A stretch of DNA of 16,330 bases from Bacilli bacterium. GTDB taxonomy: Bacteria; Bacillota_I; Bacilli_A; RFN20; CAG-449. Of this stretch, positions 8,919 to 16,330 are shown piece by piece. Positions within the stretch are counted from its first letter, which is position 1. Every line of letters starts with the position of its first letter. The notes beneath the pieces were generated by a model that was not told the origin of the DNA, searched no databases, and worked only from the letters and a program-made list of their open reading frames with translations. A program made the translations under genes and the position numbers. The stretch covers positions 1 through 16,330 of the forward strand of contig CAAEFC010000038.1 in assembly GCA_900755065.1 (NCBI GenBank). The letters are read 5' to 3'.

Positions 8919-8966
8919 AAGCAAAGAACCGGTCTAGGAGGAGAGTATCCTTCTAGACTTTTGCTT
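8919..8966 (+). promoter_or_regulatory. Two-tier hairpin between lipoprotein genes, burying an AGGAGG
   Basis: Inner stem: 8932-8942 pairs with 8948-8958 over 11 bases, with one G-U pair and loop GAGTA. Outer stem: AAGCAAAG (8919-8926) pairs with TTTTGCTT (8959-8966) over 8 bases, with one G-U pair. Five unpaired bases (AACCG) lie on the left between the stems. The structure begins 5 bases after a stop codon and ends 20 bases before the next ATG. An AGGAGG (8936-8941) lies inside the inner stem with no start codon suitably placed after it. It may be a leaky terminator, an mRNA processing or stability element, or a regulatory switch. Confidence 0.6.
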
Positions 8967-8986
8967 AATTACGAAAGGAGTCAAAC

Positions 8987-11900
8987 ATGAATAAAAACAA
9001 GAAAAGACTGATCGTTTATCCGATGGCGCTGGCGTTTTTCGTCACGGGTTTGGTCGGCTGCGGAAAAAAACAGCCGGATTCATCGTCTTCCTCCGGAATC
9101 ATCGGGGATTCCTCCTCTTCCTCTTCTTCGGAAAAAGAAAACATACAGATCACGCCGGTCAAAGAGAGCGTGACCATCAAGAATACGCAGATCAACACGT
9201 TCGATTACACGGCGCTGTTCACGATTCAGGTGAACGGCGATTTCGTCGCGGTGAAAAACGAGATGATCGACCGTTCGGCGGTCATCAACAAGGAAGGAAC
9301 CTACACGGTCACCTGCACGTATCAGGACGTAGTCGCGTCGATTCAGGTCGTCGTTCAGGACGAAGTTTCGGTCGTGATCACCTGCAAGGTCGATTCCTTG
9401 ACGCTGAAACTGAAAGAAGTCGTGGATTACGATTTCGTCTCGCTGTTTTCGATCACCGAAAAGAGCCGTCCGGTCAGTGTCAAAGAGAGCATGATCGACC
9501 ACGACATCGAAGAAAAGGAAGGCACGTATACTTTGACTTGTACCTATAAGGGCGTGGCGAAGAGCATTACCGTCATCGTGGAGGAGAGTTACAAAATCGA
9601 AATTCTCGAAGCCTATCCCGATCTGAGCGTTCCGGAAAGCCGGATCGCTTCGCTCGATTACAAAGATCTTTTCTATCTCTACGTCGACGGCGCCGCGGTG
9701 GAAATCACCGACGACATGATCGACGCTTCAAAGGCGCTTTCTCCGGAAGTCGGAGGAACCTACGAAGTCACCCTTTCGTATCAGGTGGAGGAATCTTTCG
9801 CCGAGAAGACGGTCTCTTTCCGCGTCGTCGAAGATCAGGCGATCGTCATTACGTCGCAAAACAGGATCGTCTATCCGGATTCAAAGACCATCGACCTGAC
9901 CGAACTTTTTACGATCGAAGAGGGCGATCGCATCGTCCCCGTCACCAAGGACATGATTTCCGGCAGCGTCCGATACGACCAGATCGGCACGTATACGATC
10001 ACGCTGAACTATCAGGGAATCGAGAAGTCCTGCACCGTCGAGGTCAAAAAGGGCGTTCATATCTCGTACGCCTCTTCAAGCAGTGTTTTCGTCAAGGAAG
10101 GCACCGATCAGAGCGTATACAACTTCGCCAACGACTTCATCGTCAGCGTCGACGGAACGCGGTTCAGCCTGAATAATTCCTTTATCGACACCGAAGCGGT
10201 GGATTTCTCCGCGGAAGGCGAATATACGGCGACGATCGTCATTCCTTACGGAGAGAAAAACGCGGTAGACGAAACGGTGAATCTGACCGAGTACAGCCTG
10301 ACGATCACCTATCTCGTGCGGAAAAACAACGCCGTTTCTTCGGCGAAATCCGATGTCGTGACGATCGATTGCGGAACGTCTTATGACTTTTTGAGCAACG
10401 TTTCCTGTACCTATAACGGAAAGAACCGTCCGGTTACCGACAAGATCGAATGGGCGGACGATCCGACGCGGACTTACGCGGAAGTCGTCTCCTCGCCGGT
10501 CAATACGCTGGTTCCGGGAAGTTATTCCGTCGTCGTCAACACCTATCCGTACGGACTGGACCAGGAACCGATCGTCGTCGAATATACGCTGGTCGTCTCT
10601 TCGGGCATCGTCATCGAAGAGAAGAACACCACAGTCTTCGTCGGCGATTCCTGCTATCCGAAAGATTTCTTCACGGTTTCTGAAAACGGCGAACCGGTCG
10701 AAGTGGAAAACGAAATGATCGAAGGGAAAGTCGATTTCTTCAAAGCGGGAAATTATTCCTTGACGCTGACATATAAAGGCGAAAGTCTGGAAATCAACGT
10801 TTCCGTCATCGACGGCGATCTGATCGGCACGTATTCGACGCCGTATTCGACCATCGTCAGCGTCTCGGAGACGTCCTCTTCCGACGACACCGACGGCGGA
10901 TACGACGTTTCCGAAGATGAAGAAGAACCGGAAGTCGCTCAGCCTCTGAAAGACATGGTCATCACCAAAGACGGCATCGTTTCCATCGACGGAAAGGCCG
11001 TCAGCGAATGGAAAGCCGTCGACGCGAATCACTTTACGTTCAACATTTCCAGTTTCGAATACGAGATGTACTACGAAAACGGCATCGCCGTTCTGATTCC
11101 GTTGAACGACACGCATATGTCTTACACGGAAAGCAACCGGCCGTTCGTCTATTTCAACGACCGCGTCTGGGAGATCGAACGGAAACTGTTTGTCAACAGC
11201 AGCATCAACCACGTGTTTGCCTGCACTACCGCGAATTATTCGCTGGATTTATTTCAGATCACGAACCGGATCGATCAGACTACTGAGTGGTTCGGCTTGC
11301 GGAATACCTTGGTCGAAAAAACGTCGGCCGATTTCTATTACTCCCTCGAATACGGAGAATTCGTTCCGCCGGCTGATTTCGATCTGATCGTCGGGAATAC
11401 CTATTCGATCCGCTTTCTGGGCGTCGATTACACGTTCCTTCTGAATGCGGACGAAGTCGGAAAAACGATCCGCGTCGAAGACCAGGAGAGAGCGTATGCC
11501 GGAATGACGTTTACGGGCGCGGTGGATGGTCAATCCGCGACGCTGAGTTTCAATGAATACCAGACGATCAGCCTGAAAATCGGCGAACGGGAGATCTTCA
11601 ACCGGATTTACAGTTCGTACGTTTCCTTGACCAACGGCGGCGTCAATTACGCGGAAAACACGATCGGCATCTACGACGTCGACAGCGGCTATTCCTACCA
11701 TTTGAAGTTGAATCCGGCCGATCTGACGTTCTCCGTCGAAGAGAAAACCGGTCTGTTCGGTTATTTCACGACCGACGAAAAAGAAGCGGGAAAATCGATT
11801 TCTTTCTTCTTCGACGGATACGGGAAAGGCCTTGCCTACGGCTTGACCGATTCCACCTATCAGTCGTTTTCCTTCGTTTACGAGGAAAAAGACGGCCTGA

Positions 11901-14900
11901 TCGAAATCGCTTTTCCGAGCGTACGAAACAATTTTGCCTACAAAAACGGCTTTACTTTCCGCATCGACGCTTTCCGGAACGTGCTGACGGTCGTCGAATC
12001 GGATCTTTCTTCTTTGATCGAAGTCCGTTACGTCAACCAGCACATCGTTGACGGGGCGTACGTTTCCTTTGACAAAAACGTGGTCTCGATGCATGAGGAC
12101 GTTTCCGAGTCGGTTGCCGAACTTCTTTCTTACATTCATATCGTTACCAAAGACGGCGCCGTCGGCGAAGACGAAAAAGCGTCGTATCTGGATCTGTCCT
12201 ACGTCGATTTCGACCGGCCGGGCTTCTATTCCGTCGCGGTGAAAGCCTATGTCGGCGATCAGGAAACGCTTCGTTATTACGGAATTCACATCAACGAACC
12301 GCTTTACGCCGATCACCCTCTCGTGGGCGATTACGTTTCGGTCAACGGCGACGGATACGCCTTCGAATTCAACGCGTTCGGAAACGCGACGCTGACGAAA
12401 ACCGCCTCTTCGGGAACGGTGAGTTACGAGGGTGCGCTGATCTTCACCGAATCCGGCTTCACTTTCGACGGAAAAAATCCAGCGGATCAGACGATCAAAG
12501 TCGTCGGCGCGTTGGAAGAAACGGGCTTGGTGTCCTTGACCGTTACGGGACAGGAAAACCTGACGGGATACTTTACGTCCGATTCGGTCGTCAGCAAGGT
12601 AACGGGAATCGGTAACCACATTCTTCGCGCGTTCGACAACGGAGAAGAAGTCCTGTATTTCCATTGTGCCAGCGCGACGGGAAAAGGAACCCGCGTCGAG
12701 TTGAACGTTCTGAACGAGTTGACGCCTTTCGATTCCGGCGCGATCGTTTCGGCCGTCGATAGCGGAGGAAACGAGGTGCTGTATGCCAAAATCCTGAACT
12801 GGAATTCCACCTATTCCGGTCTCCAACTCGCCGATTCGTATAAAGGGACGTACACATGCGACAACGCGGACAGCCTGATTCTCGACGGGTTCGGAACGAG
12901 CGAGAAGAAACTGGGCGAAGCCGTGATCGGCGCGGAAACGTACGCGTACTATGCGTTCAATAAAGAGATCATCGCCCTGTTCGACGAGAATCTGCAATCG
13001 CAGGGCTATGCGCAGATAGCGTCGGATAAGCGTACGTACGTTCTTCTGAACGCGGATTACGCCGACGTCGGTCTGGTTGGAACCTACGGACAGGTTACGT
13101 ACAACAGCATTTCGACTTCCGCTTATCAGTTCGTCGTCGATGCTTACGGCGTCGGGTATTATAGGACCGGCGGTTCATCGGACGACGAGGAATACGAAGA
13201 CTATTCCGAAGACGGCGATACGCTGGCTTCTTCCTCTGCGGCGACGACCTATTACGGGAGGATCGTCGAAGTCAAAACGGTTCTGAACCGGACGGTCTAC
13301 GTGTTTGAAGGAAGCACGCTTTCGACCACGCCGGTGACGATCACATTGACGCTGACGATGCTCGACTCTTATCTGGCGCGCGGCGAGATTGCCGGAGAAG
13401 GCATCAGCGAAAAAATTTATCTGGCCAGCCATTACGGCGAGAAAGTCCGTTACATCGGCAATAACCGCGAAAAATACATCTCCACGATTCAAATCGACGG
13501 GAAGGATATCTACCTGTACTATGCGACGAGCGACAGCGCGCTCAGCATCGCCACGATCGAAGTGCTGAACGACATCGCTTTCGGCGCCAAAGGCTCGCGG
13601 TTCAATCTTTCGGTCGGCGCGAACGTCCTCATCAAAGACGCGATGTGCACCGAATCGGTGATGAGTCCGATATACGGCTACGTGTATGCGAACGAATATC
13701 AGGGAACCTACGCCAACGCTTCCACCGGAGACCTCGTCCTCGACGGATTCGCTTCGTTGGATTTCGATACCGAAGGCACCGCGACGTACAACAATCGCGC
13801 GCGAACCTACCGGATCTATTGCGATAACGTCATCGTTTTACAGATGAGCGCGACGTTGGAATACTATTTCGCGCTGGATTTTGAAAACGGCACCTATACG
13901 CGGGTGAACGCCAATTATTCCGGCGATCTTCTGGGCACTTTCACCAAAGTTTCGCAGGACGAAAAGAATCCGACGATCGCCTTCGATGCGTATTCGCTGG
14001 CTACGTATACGACCGCGGCGGGAACAATCTATCATTGCGTCGTTACGCACAATGCGACCACGAACGAATTCTCGCTTCACGGCGATCAGGTCGGCGACAT
14101 TTACGGCGCGGAACTGAACGTAAGCGGAAAACTGATCGGCGACGGCGTCTTGCGCTTCGTCGAGGAAACCGACGGAAATATCCGTTCTTACTATTTTGTC
14201 CTGAACGGCTATGAAGCCGATGTCTATACCGGACAGAGCAAAGACGCGGGCGTGATTTACCGCGTGAAGAATCCGGAAGGAAATGCCTCGTATTACTACG
14301 CCGAAACGGCTTCGACGACGCTGGATTCTCCGATCGTTCTGGTCAACGAAAAGGATTCTCCGTGTAGCGAAGCGACCGAACTCGGCGCGGTGTTCTCGGT
14401 GCAGAAAGACGGAGAAATTCTTCTCGTGGCGCGCTTGGAAGCCTATTCTTCGGAAGGCGGCTACGTTCTGGCCGATCTGAACGAACGGAATACCTATACC
14501 GGCAAAAACGGCGAAAGTCTCTTCACCGACGGTTTCAGCGAATCCGCTTCGTCGCGGGGCAAAGCCTGGATCGACGGAGAGGAATACACCTATTACTATC
14601 ACCCGTCGTTAGACAAGACCATCGTGCTGTACGACGCGGCGGGAAATCTGGCCAAATACGCCCTCTACGCTTTCGATCTGAGTTTCTCGATCGAAGAACC
14701 GTCTCTCAGCGCGGATACGTTCGATATGGGAACGTATAAAAACACTAAATCTCCGGCTTACGCGAAAGGCTTTATCACCTTTGATACCTTCGGTTATTTC
14801 TCGATCGAGAATTACCTCTGCCACGCCGTCTTTGAAGCGGATCTCTCGGCATTTACGTTCACCGGAAGAGACGGAAATTCGTCGATATCCGGGACGGGAA

Positions 14901-15811
14901 CGGTGCTGAAAAGCGGGTTGATCTTCTTCCAATACAGCGGAAGTCAGTCCGATTGCGCGTATTATTCGACTTCGGAAAACATTCTCAGCGGCGGCAGCAA
15001 CGGAAAGAACATGATTTATCAGATCGAAACCGAAAGCGGCTTTGACTATCTGTTCTCGAAATCGGTGCTTCGGAACGCCCCGGAGGATTACATCGGCTAT
15101 GTCGATGTGACGCTGGAAACGCCGGATCTTCCGCTAGGAACGATCGGCTCGGTCTTTATGGTGAACTTGCCGGACGGCACCTTCCTGACGCGGGGAAGAT
15201 GGACGTCGACGAACAACGGCAATTCCAACGTCGGTTATGAAACTTCGGATCTCTATTACGGGACTTACGCCCATGCAAGCGGTGAAACGATCGTTCTCGA
15301 CGGCTTCGGTCTGGCTGTGAAGGGCGATCAAAGCGGAACGTACGGCGTCTCTTCCGTCAACGGGAAAGACCGACTGAGCGTCGTCTTCGACGGAAAAGAG
15401 AGTATTTACGATCTCGATCGGACGGCGATGACGTATGGCGAACCGACGTACGACCTTTTGAAAGATCAGACCTATTCCTGCTCGGCCATCGCCACGTTCA
15501 TGACTGCGAACGTTTCGGGTCGCTTTACTTTCGACGGCGCGGGCGGAGTGAGCGTCTATCTGGATTGCAGCGAGGACAACTATTACGCTCGTTGGGGATA
15601 TGACGCGAAAAACGGAGTCAAAGGCACGTATGTGCTGGAAGGTACCACGCTGAATCTGAGTTTTGCCGGCGACTCTTACCACGATGTCTACGCGTATGTC
15701 TTTGAACTGGACGATGCGTCGAATCCGACGAAGATGACCTGCCAGAGTTCCCTTTTTGAATCGTACCACACGGGTTACATCGCTTCGGGAAAGGAATTCA
15801 TTCTGAAATAA
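8987..15811 (+). CDS. Giant multi-domain lipoprotein, 2274 residues, with Ig-like repeats and tandem unknown modules
   Basis: AAAGGAG at 8974-8980 lies 6 bases before the ATG. The lipobox L-V-G-C anchors Cys25, followed by a Ser-rich tether to about residue 48. Seven bacterial Ig-like repeats fill about 55-611, most with the pattern D-Y-x-x-L-F...M-I-D...G-T-Y-T-x-T-x-x-Y. An acidic Ser/Asp/Glu linker lies at about 627-650. Residues 650-1010 are beta-rich and unrecognised. An eighth Ig-like unit lies at about 1010-1108. Four tandem modules occupy 1112-2161, each with an L-x-G-T-Y lobe and a G-T-Y...L-x-L-D-G-F-G lobe, and a half-module closes the protein. No catalytic motif is evident. The modular beta build suggests a long surface fibre or adhesin. 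A terminator follows directly. Co-transcription with the two upstream lipoproteins is likely, as the gap leaves little room for a promoter. Confidence 0.9.
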   Translation: MNKNKKRLIVYPMALAFFVTGLVGCGKKQPDSSSSSGIIGDSSSSSSSEKENIQITPVKESVTIKNTQINTFDYTALFTIQVNGDFVAVKNEMIDRSAVINKEGTYTVTCTYQDVVASIQVVVQDEVSVVITCKVDSLTLKLKEVVDYDFVSLFSITEKSRPVSVKESMIDHDIEEKEGTYTLTCTYKGVAKSITVIVEESYKIEILEAYPDLSVPESRIASLDYKDLFYLYVDGAAVEITDDMIDASKALSPEVGGTYEVTLSYQVEESFAEKTVSFRVVEDQAIVITSQNRIVYPDSKTIDLTELFTIEEGDRIVPVTKDMISGSVRYDQIGTYTITLNYQGIEKSCTVEVKKGVHISYASSSSVFVKEGTDQSVYNFANDFIVSVDGTRFSLNNSFIDTEAVDFSAEGEYTATIVIPYGEKNAVDETVNLTEYSLTITYLVRKNNAVSSAKSDVVTIDCGTSYDFLSNVSCTYNGKNRPVTDKIEWADDPTRTYAEVVSSPVNTLVPGSYSVVVNTYPYGLDQEPIVVEYTLVVSSGIVIEEKNTTVFVGDSCYPKDFFTVSENGEPVEVENEMIEGKVDFFKAGNYSLTLTYKGESLEINVSVIDGDLIGTYSTPYSTIVSVSETSSSDDTDGGYDVSEDEEEPEVAQPLKDMVITKDGIVSIDGKAVSEWKAVDANHFTFNISSFEYEMYYENGIAVLIPLNDTHMSYTESNRPFVYFNDRVWEIERKLFVNSSINHVFACTTANYSLDLFQITNRIDQTTEWFGLRNTLVEKTSADFYYSLEYGEFVPPADFDLIVGNTYSIRFLGVDYTFLLNADEVGKTIRVEDQERAYAGMTFTGAVDGQSATLSFNEYQTISLKIGEREIFNRIYSSYVSLTNGGVNYAENTIGIYDVDSGYSYHLKLNPADLTFSVEEKTGLFGYFTTDEKEAGKSISFFFDGYGKGLAYGLTDSTYQSFSFVYEEKDGLIEIAFPSVRNNFAYKNGFTFRIDAFRNVLTVVESDLSSLIEVRYVNQHIVDGAYVSFDKNVVSMHEDVSESVAELLSYIHIVTKDGAVGEDEKASYLDLSYVDFDRPGFYSVAVKAYVGDQETLRYYGIHINEPLYADHPLVGDYVSVNGDGYAFEFNAFGNATLTKTASSGTVSYEGALIFTESGFTFDGKNPADQTIKVVGALEETGLVSLTVTGQENLTGYFTSDSVVSKVTGIGNHILRAFDNGEEVLYFHCASATGKGTRVELNVLNELTPFDSGAIVSAVDSGGNEVLYAKILNWNSTYSGLQLADSYKGTYTCDNADSLILDGFGTSEKKLGEAVIGAETYAYYAFNKEIIALFDENLQSQGYAQIASDKRTYVLLNADYADVGLVGTYGQVTYNSISTSAYQFVVDAYGVGYYRTGGSSDDEEYEDYSEDGDTLASSSAATTYYGRIVEVKTVLNRTVYVFEGSTLSTTPVTITLTLTMLDSYLARGEIAGEGISEKIYLASHYGEKVRYIGNNREKYISTIQIDGKDIYLYYATSDSALSIATIEVLNDIAFGAKGSRFNLSVGANVLIKDAMCTESVMSPIYGYVYANEYQGTYANASTGDLVLDGFASLDFDTEGTATYNNRARTYRIYCDNVIVLQMSATLEYYFALDFENGTYTRVNANYSGDLLGTFTKVSQDEKNPTIAFDAYSLATYTTAAGTIYHCVVTHNATTNEFSLHGDQVGDIYGAELNVSGKLIGDGVLRFVEETDGNIRSYYFVLNGYEADVYTGQSKDAGVIYRVKNPEGNASYYYAETASTTLDSPIVLVNEKDSPCSEATELGAVFSVQKDGEILLVARLEAYSSEGGYVLADLNERNTYTGKNGESLFTDGFSESASSRGKAWIDGEEYTYYYHPSLDKTIVLYDAAGNLAKYALYAFDLSFSIEEPSLSADTFDMGTYKNTKSPAYAKGFITFDTFGYFSIENYLCHAVFEADLSAFTFTGRDGNSSISGTGTVLKSGLIFFQYSGSQSDCAYYSTSENILSGGSNGKNMIYQIETESGFDYLFSKSVLRNAPEDYIGYVDVTLETPDLPLGTIGSVFMVNLPDGTFLTRGRWTSTNNGNSNVGYETSDLYYGTYAHASGETIVLDGFGLAVKGDQSGTYGVSSVNGKDRLSVVFDGKESIYDLDRTAMTYGEPTYDLLKDQTYSCSAIATFMTANVSGRFTFDGAGGVSVYLDCSEDNYYARWGYDAKNGVKGTYVLEGTTLNLSFAGDSYHDVYAYVFELDDASNPTKMTCQSSLFESYHTGYIASGKEFILK
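9148..10819 (+). repeat. Seven tandem bacterial Ig-like domains
   Basis: Within the giant lipoprotein, units of about 70-95 residues start near residues 55, 128, 202, 286, 358, 450 and 543. Shared marks are a strand ending in D-[YL]-x-x-L-F, a central M-I-[DES] and a closing G-x-Y-x-[LV]-T-[CLV]-x-Y. Units 5 and 6 are longer and more diverged. They resemble the Big_3/Big_4 style of cell-surface Ig-like domains; the exact family needs a profile search. Confidence 0.7.
12320..15469 (+). repeat. Four tandem two-lobe modules of about 250-285 residues, family unrecognised
   Basis: Lobe A begins at residues 1112, 1363, 1649 and 1914 (L-V-G-D-Y, L-V-G-T-Y, L-L-G-T-F, D-M-G-T-Y) and continues into F-x-x-[DN]-[AT]-[FY]-[GS]. 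Lobe B begins near 1286, 1573, 1836 and 2092 (K-G-T-Y, Q-G-T-Y, N-T-Y-T, Y-G-T-Y) and continues into L-[VI]-L-D-G-F or a variant. Modules start at 12320, 13073, 13931 and 14726. An A-like fragment also occurs at residue 923 (L-F-G-Y-F...D-G-Y-G). Residues 2162-2274 form a closing A-like half (D-Q-T-Y...F-T-F-D-G-A-G). Confidence 0.65.
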
Positions 15812-15815
15812 GCGC

Positions 15816-15849
15816 GAATCTCCGGGACAAACTCCGGAGATTCTTTTTT
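15816..15849 (+). terminator. Rho-independent terminator after the giant lipoprotein gene
   Basis: GAATCTCCGG (15816-15825) and CCGGAGATTC (15834-15843) form a perfect 10-base stem with an 8-base loop, followed by six T residues (15844-15849). It starts 5 bases after the TAA stop and ends the operon. Confidence 0.92.
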
Positions 15850-15962
15850 AAAGCGCTTTCATCGGAGAAGGGAAGCATTTTCGGAAAAAAAGATTCCATT
15901 TTATTTTGAAATCATCTAGAATAATAAGAAATAAATATGTCGAATATTTATCGATAATTTTC
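15850..15962 (+). promoter_or_regulatory. Upstream region of the last lipoprotein gene, with candidate promoter elements
   Basis: A perfect 10-base palindrome, AAAGCGCTTT (15850-15859), overlaps CGCTTTCATCGGA (15854-15866), a 13-mer also present at 4688-4700. An A7-GATT block (15885-15895) and TTGAAA (15906-15911) follow, then very A/T-rich sequence. TTGAAA has only a poor -10 (AAATAA) at 17 bases. TAGAAT at 15917-15922 and GATAAT at 15953-15958 are better -10 candidates with weak -35 partners. The gene must be transcribed from here given the terminator upstream, but the exact promoter cannot be fixed. Confidence 0.4.
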
Positions 15963-15975
15963 AGGAGGAATTATT

Positions 15976-16330
15976 ATGCAAAAAAAGAGTAAGAAAACCT
16001 TGTTTGTTTTCACCTCAGTCGTGCTTGCATCTTCCCTGTTCAGTTGCGGAGGAAAAAAGAACGATTCTTCCAGTTCGAGTTTTTCGAGTGTAAATTCTTC
16101 GGACGCCGGAAGTTCCGTTTCTTCTTCCCATACGCACGCGTACGGTGACTGGCAGATCACGGTAAAACCGACGCTGAGCGAAGGAGGCAAGGCGACGAGA
16201 ACCTGCGCCGACGACACGACGCACGTCGATCAGGTCGATTTGCCGGCGTTAAGCGATACTTCCGTTTGGAGCGTCAAATCCAGCACCGACCCGGATTGCA
16301 CGAACAAGGGCGAAACCGTCTATACGTCCG
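15976..16330 (+). CDS. Lipoprotein with H-T-H-x-Y-G-x-W repeat (3' end missing)
   Basis: AGGAGG at 15963-15968 lies 7 bases before the ATG, and the frame is open to the window end (118 codons). The lipobox L-F-S-C gives a predicted lipid anchor at Cys24. A Ser-rich tether runs to about residue 50. It is followed by H-T-H-A-Y-G-D-W-x-x-T-x-x-P-T-x-x-x-G and R-T-C, a short repeat known from surface proteins of Bacillota. In that repeat the second half is normally C-x-x-C-G; here R-T-C is followed by A-D-D, so the second Cys is absent. A further Cys in T-D-P-D-C-T-N-K-G starts what looks like another unit (S-V-W-S-V...). Function is not recognised; it has its own promoter region. Confidence 0.85.
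   Translation, partial: MQKKSKKTLFVFTSVVLASSLFSCGGKKNDSSSSSFSSVNSSDAGSSVSSSHTHAYGDWQITVKPTLSEGGKATRTCADDTTHVDQVDLPALSDTSVWSVKSSTDPDCTNKGETVYTS

Noticed and set aside
11249..12997. A 582-codon minus-strand open frame inside the giant lipoprotein gene (also 378 codons at 10076-11212)
   Set aside because: Same explanation: both are in exact antisense register with the sense codons. Neither shows a family-like sequence.

Overview
The window reads as a surface-protein locus of a Gram-positive bacterium, most likely an uncultured gut or host-associated lineage of Bacilli (Bacillota). This is inferred from strong AGGAGG-type ribosome binding sites, lipobox signal peptides followed by Ser-rich tethers of the C-G-G-K-K...SSSSS type, a BspA-like leucine-rich repeat protein and moderate GC. 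The standard code fits: Trp is TGG, and TGA ends three genes at sensible distances from the next gene's ribosome binding site. No rRNA, tRNA, CRISPR array, transposase, integrase or plasmid gene is visible.

Layout, all on the + strand. (1) Bases 3-4106 hold the 3' part of a large LRR_5/BspA-like protein with two Ig-like (Big_2) domains, about 32 leucine-rich repeats, a helical stalk and a C-terminal membrane anchor. (2) A small lipoprotein (4121-4672) follows with its ribosome binding site on the previous stop codon. (3) A spacer of about 150 bp (4673-4826) carries an inverted repeat and a candidate promoter. (4) Two related mid-size lipoproteins (4827-6743 and 6772-8913) lie 28 bp apart. (5) A 73-bp gap with a two-tier hairpin leads to a 2274-residue lipoprotein (8987-15811), built from seven N-terminal Ig-like repeats, a poorly recognised middle with an eighth Ig-like unit, and four tandem two-lobe modules of about 250-285 residues. 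(6) A clear intrinsic terminator, then a spacer with a candidate promoter region, precedes the start of another lipoprotein (15976 to the window end) with an H-T-H-x-Y-G-x-W repeat.

All six products are predicted to be exported and held on the outer face of the membrane: five by a lipid-modified cysteine, one by a C-terminal helix. None shows a recognisable enzyme domain. The likely shared role is adhesion, surface coat or ligand binding, but no substrate can be read from the sequence. The first two genes form one transcriptional unit (its start is outside the window) and the next three probably form another. The least familiar elements are the tandem modules of the giant lipoprotein and the hairpin in front of it.
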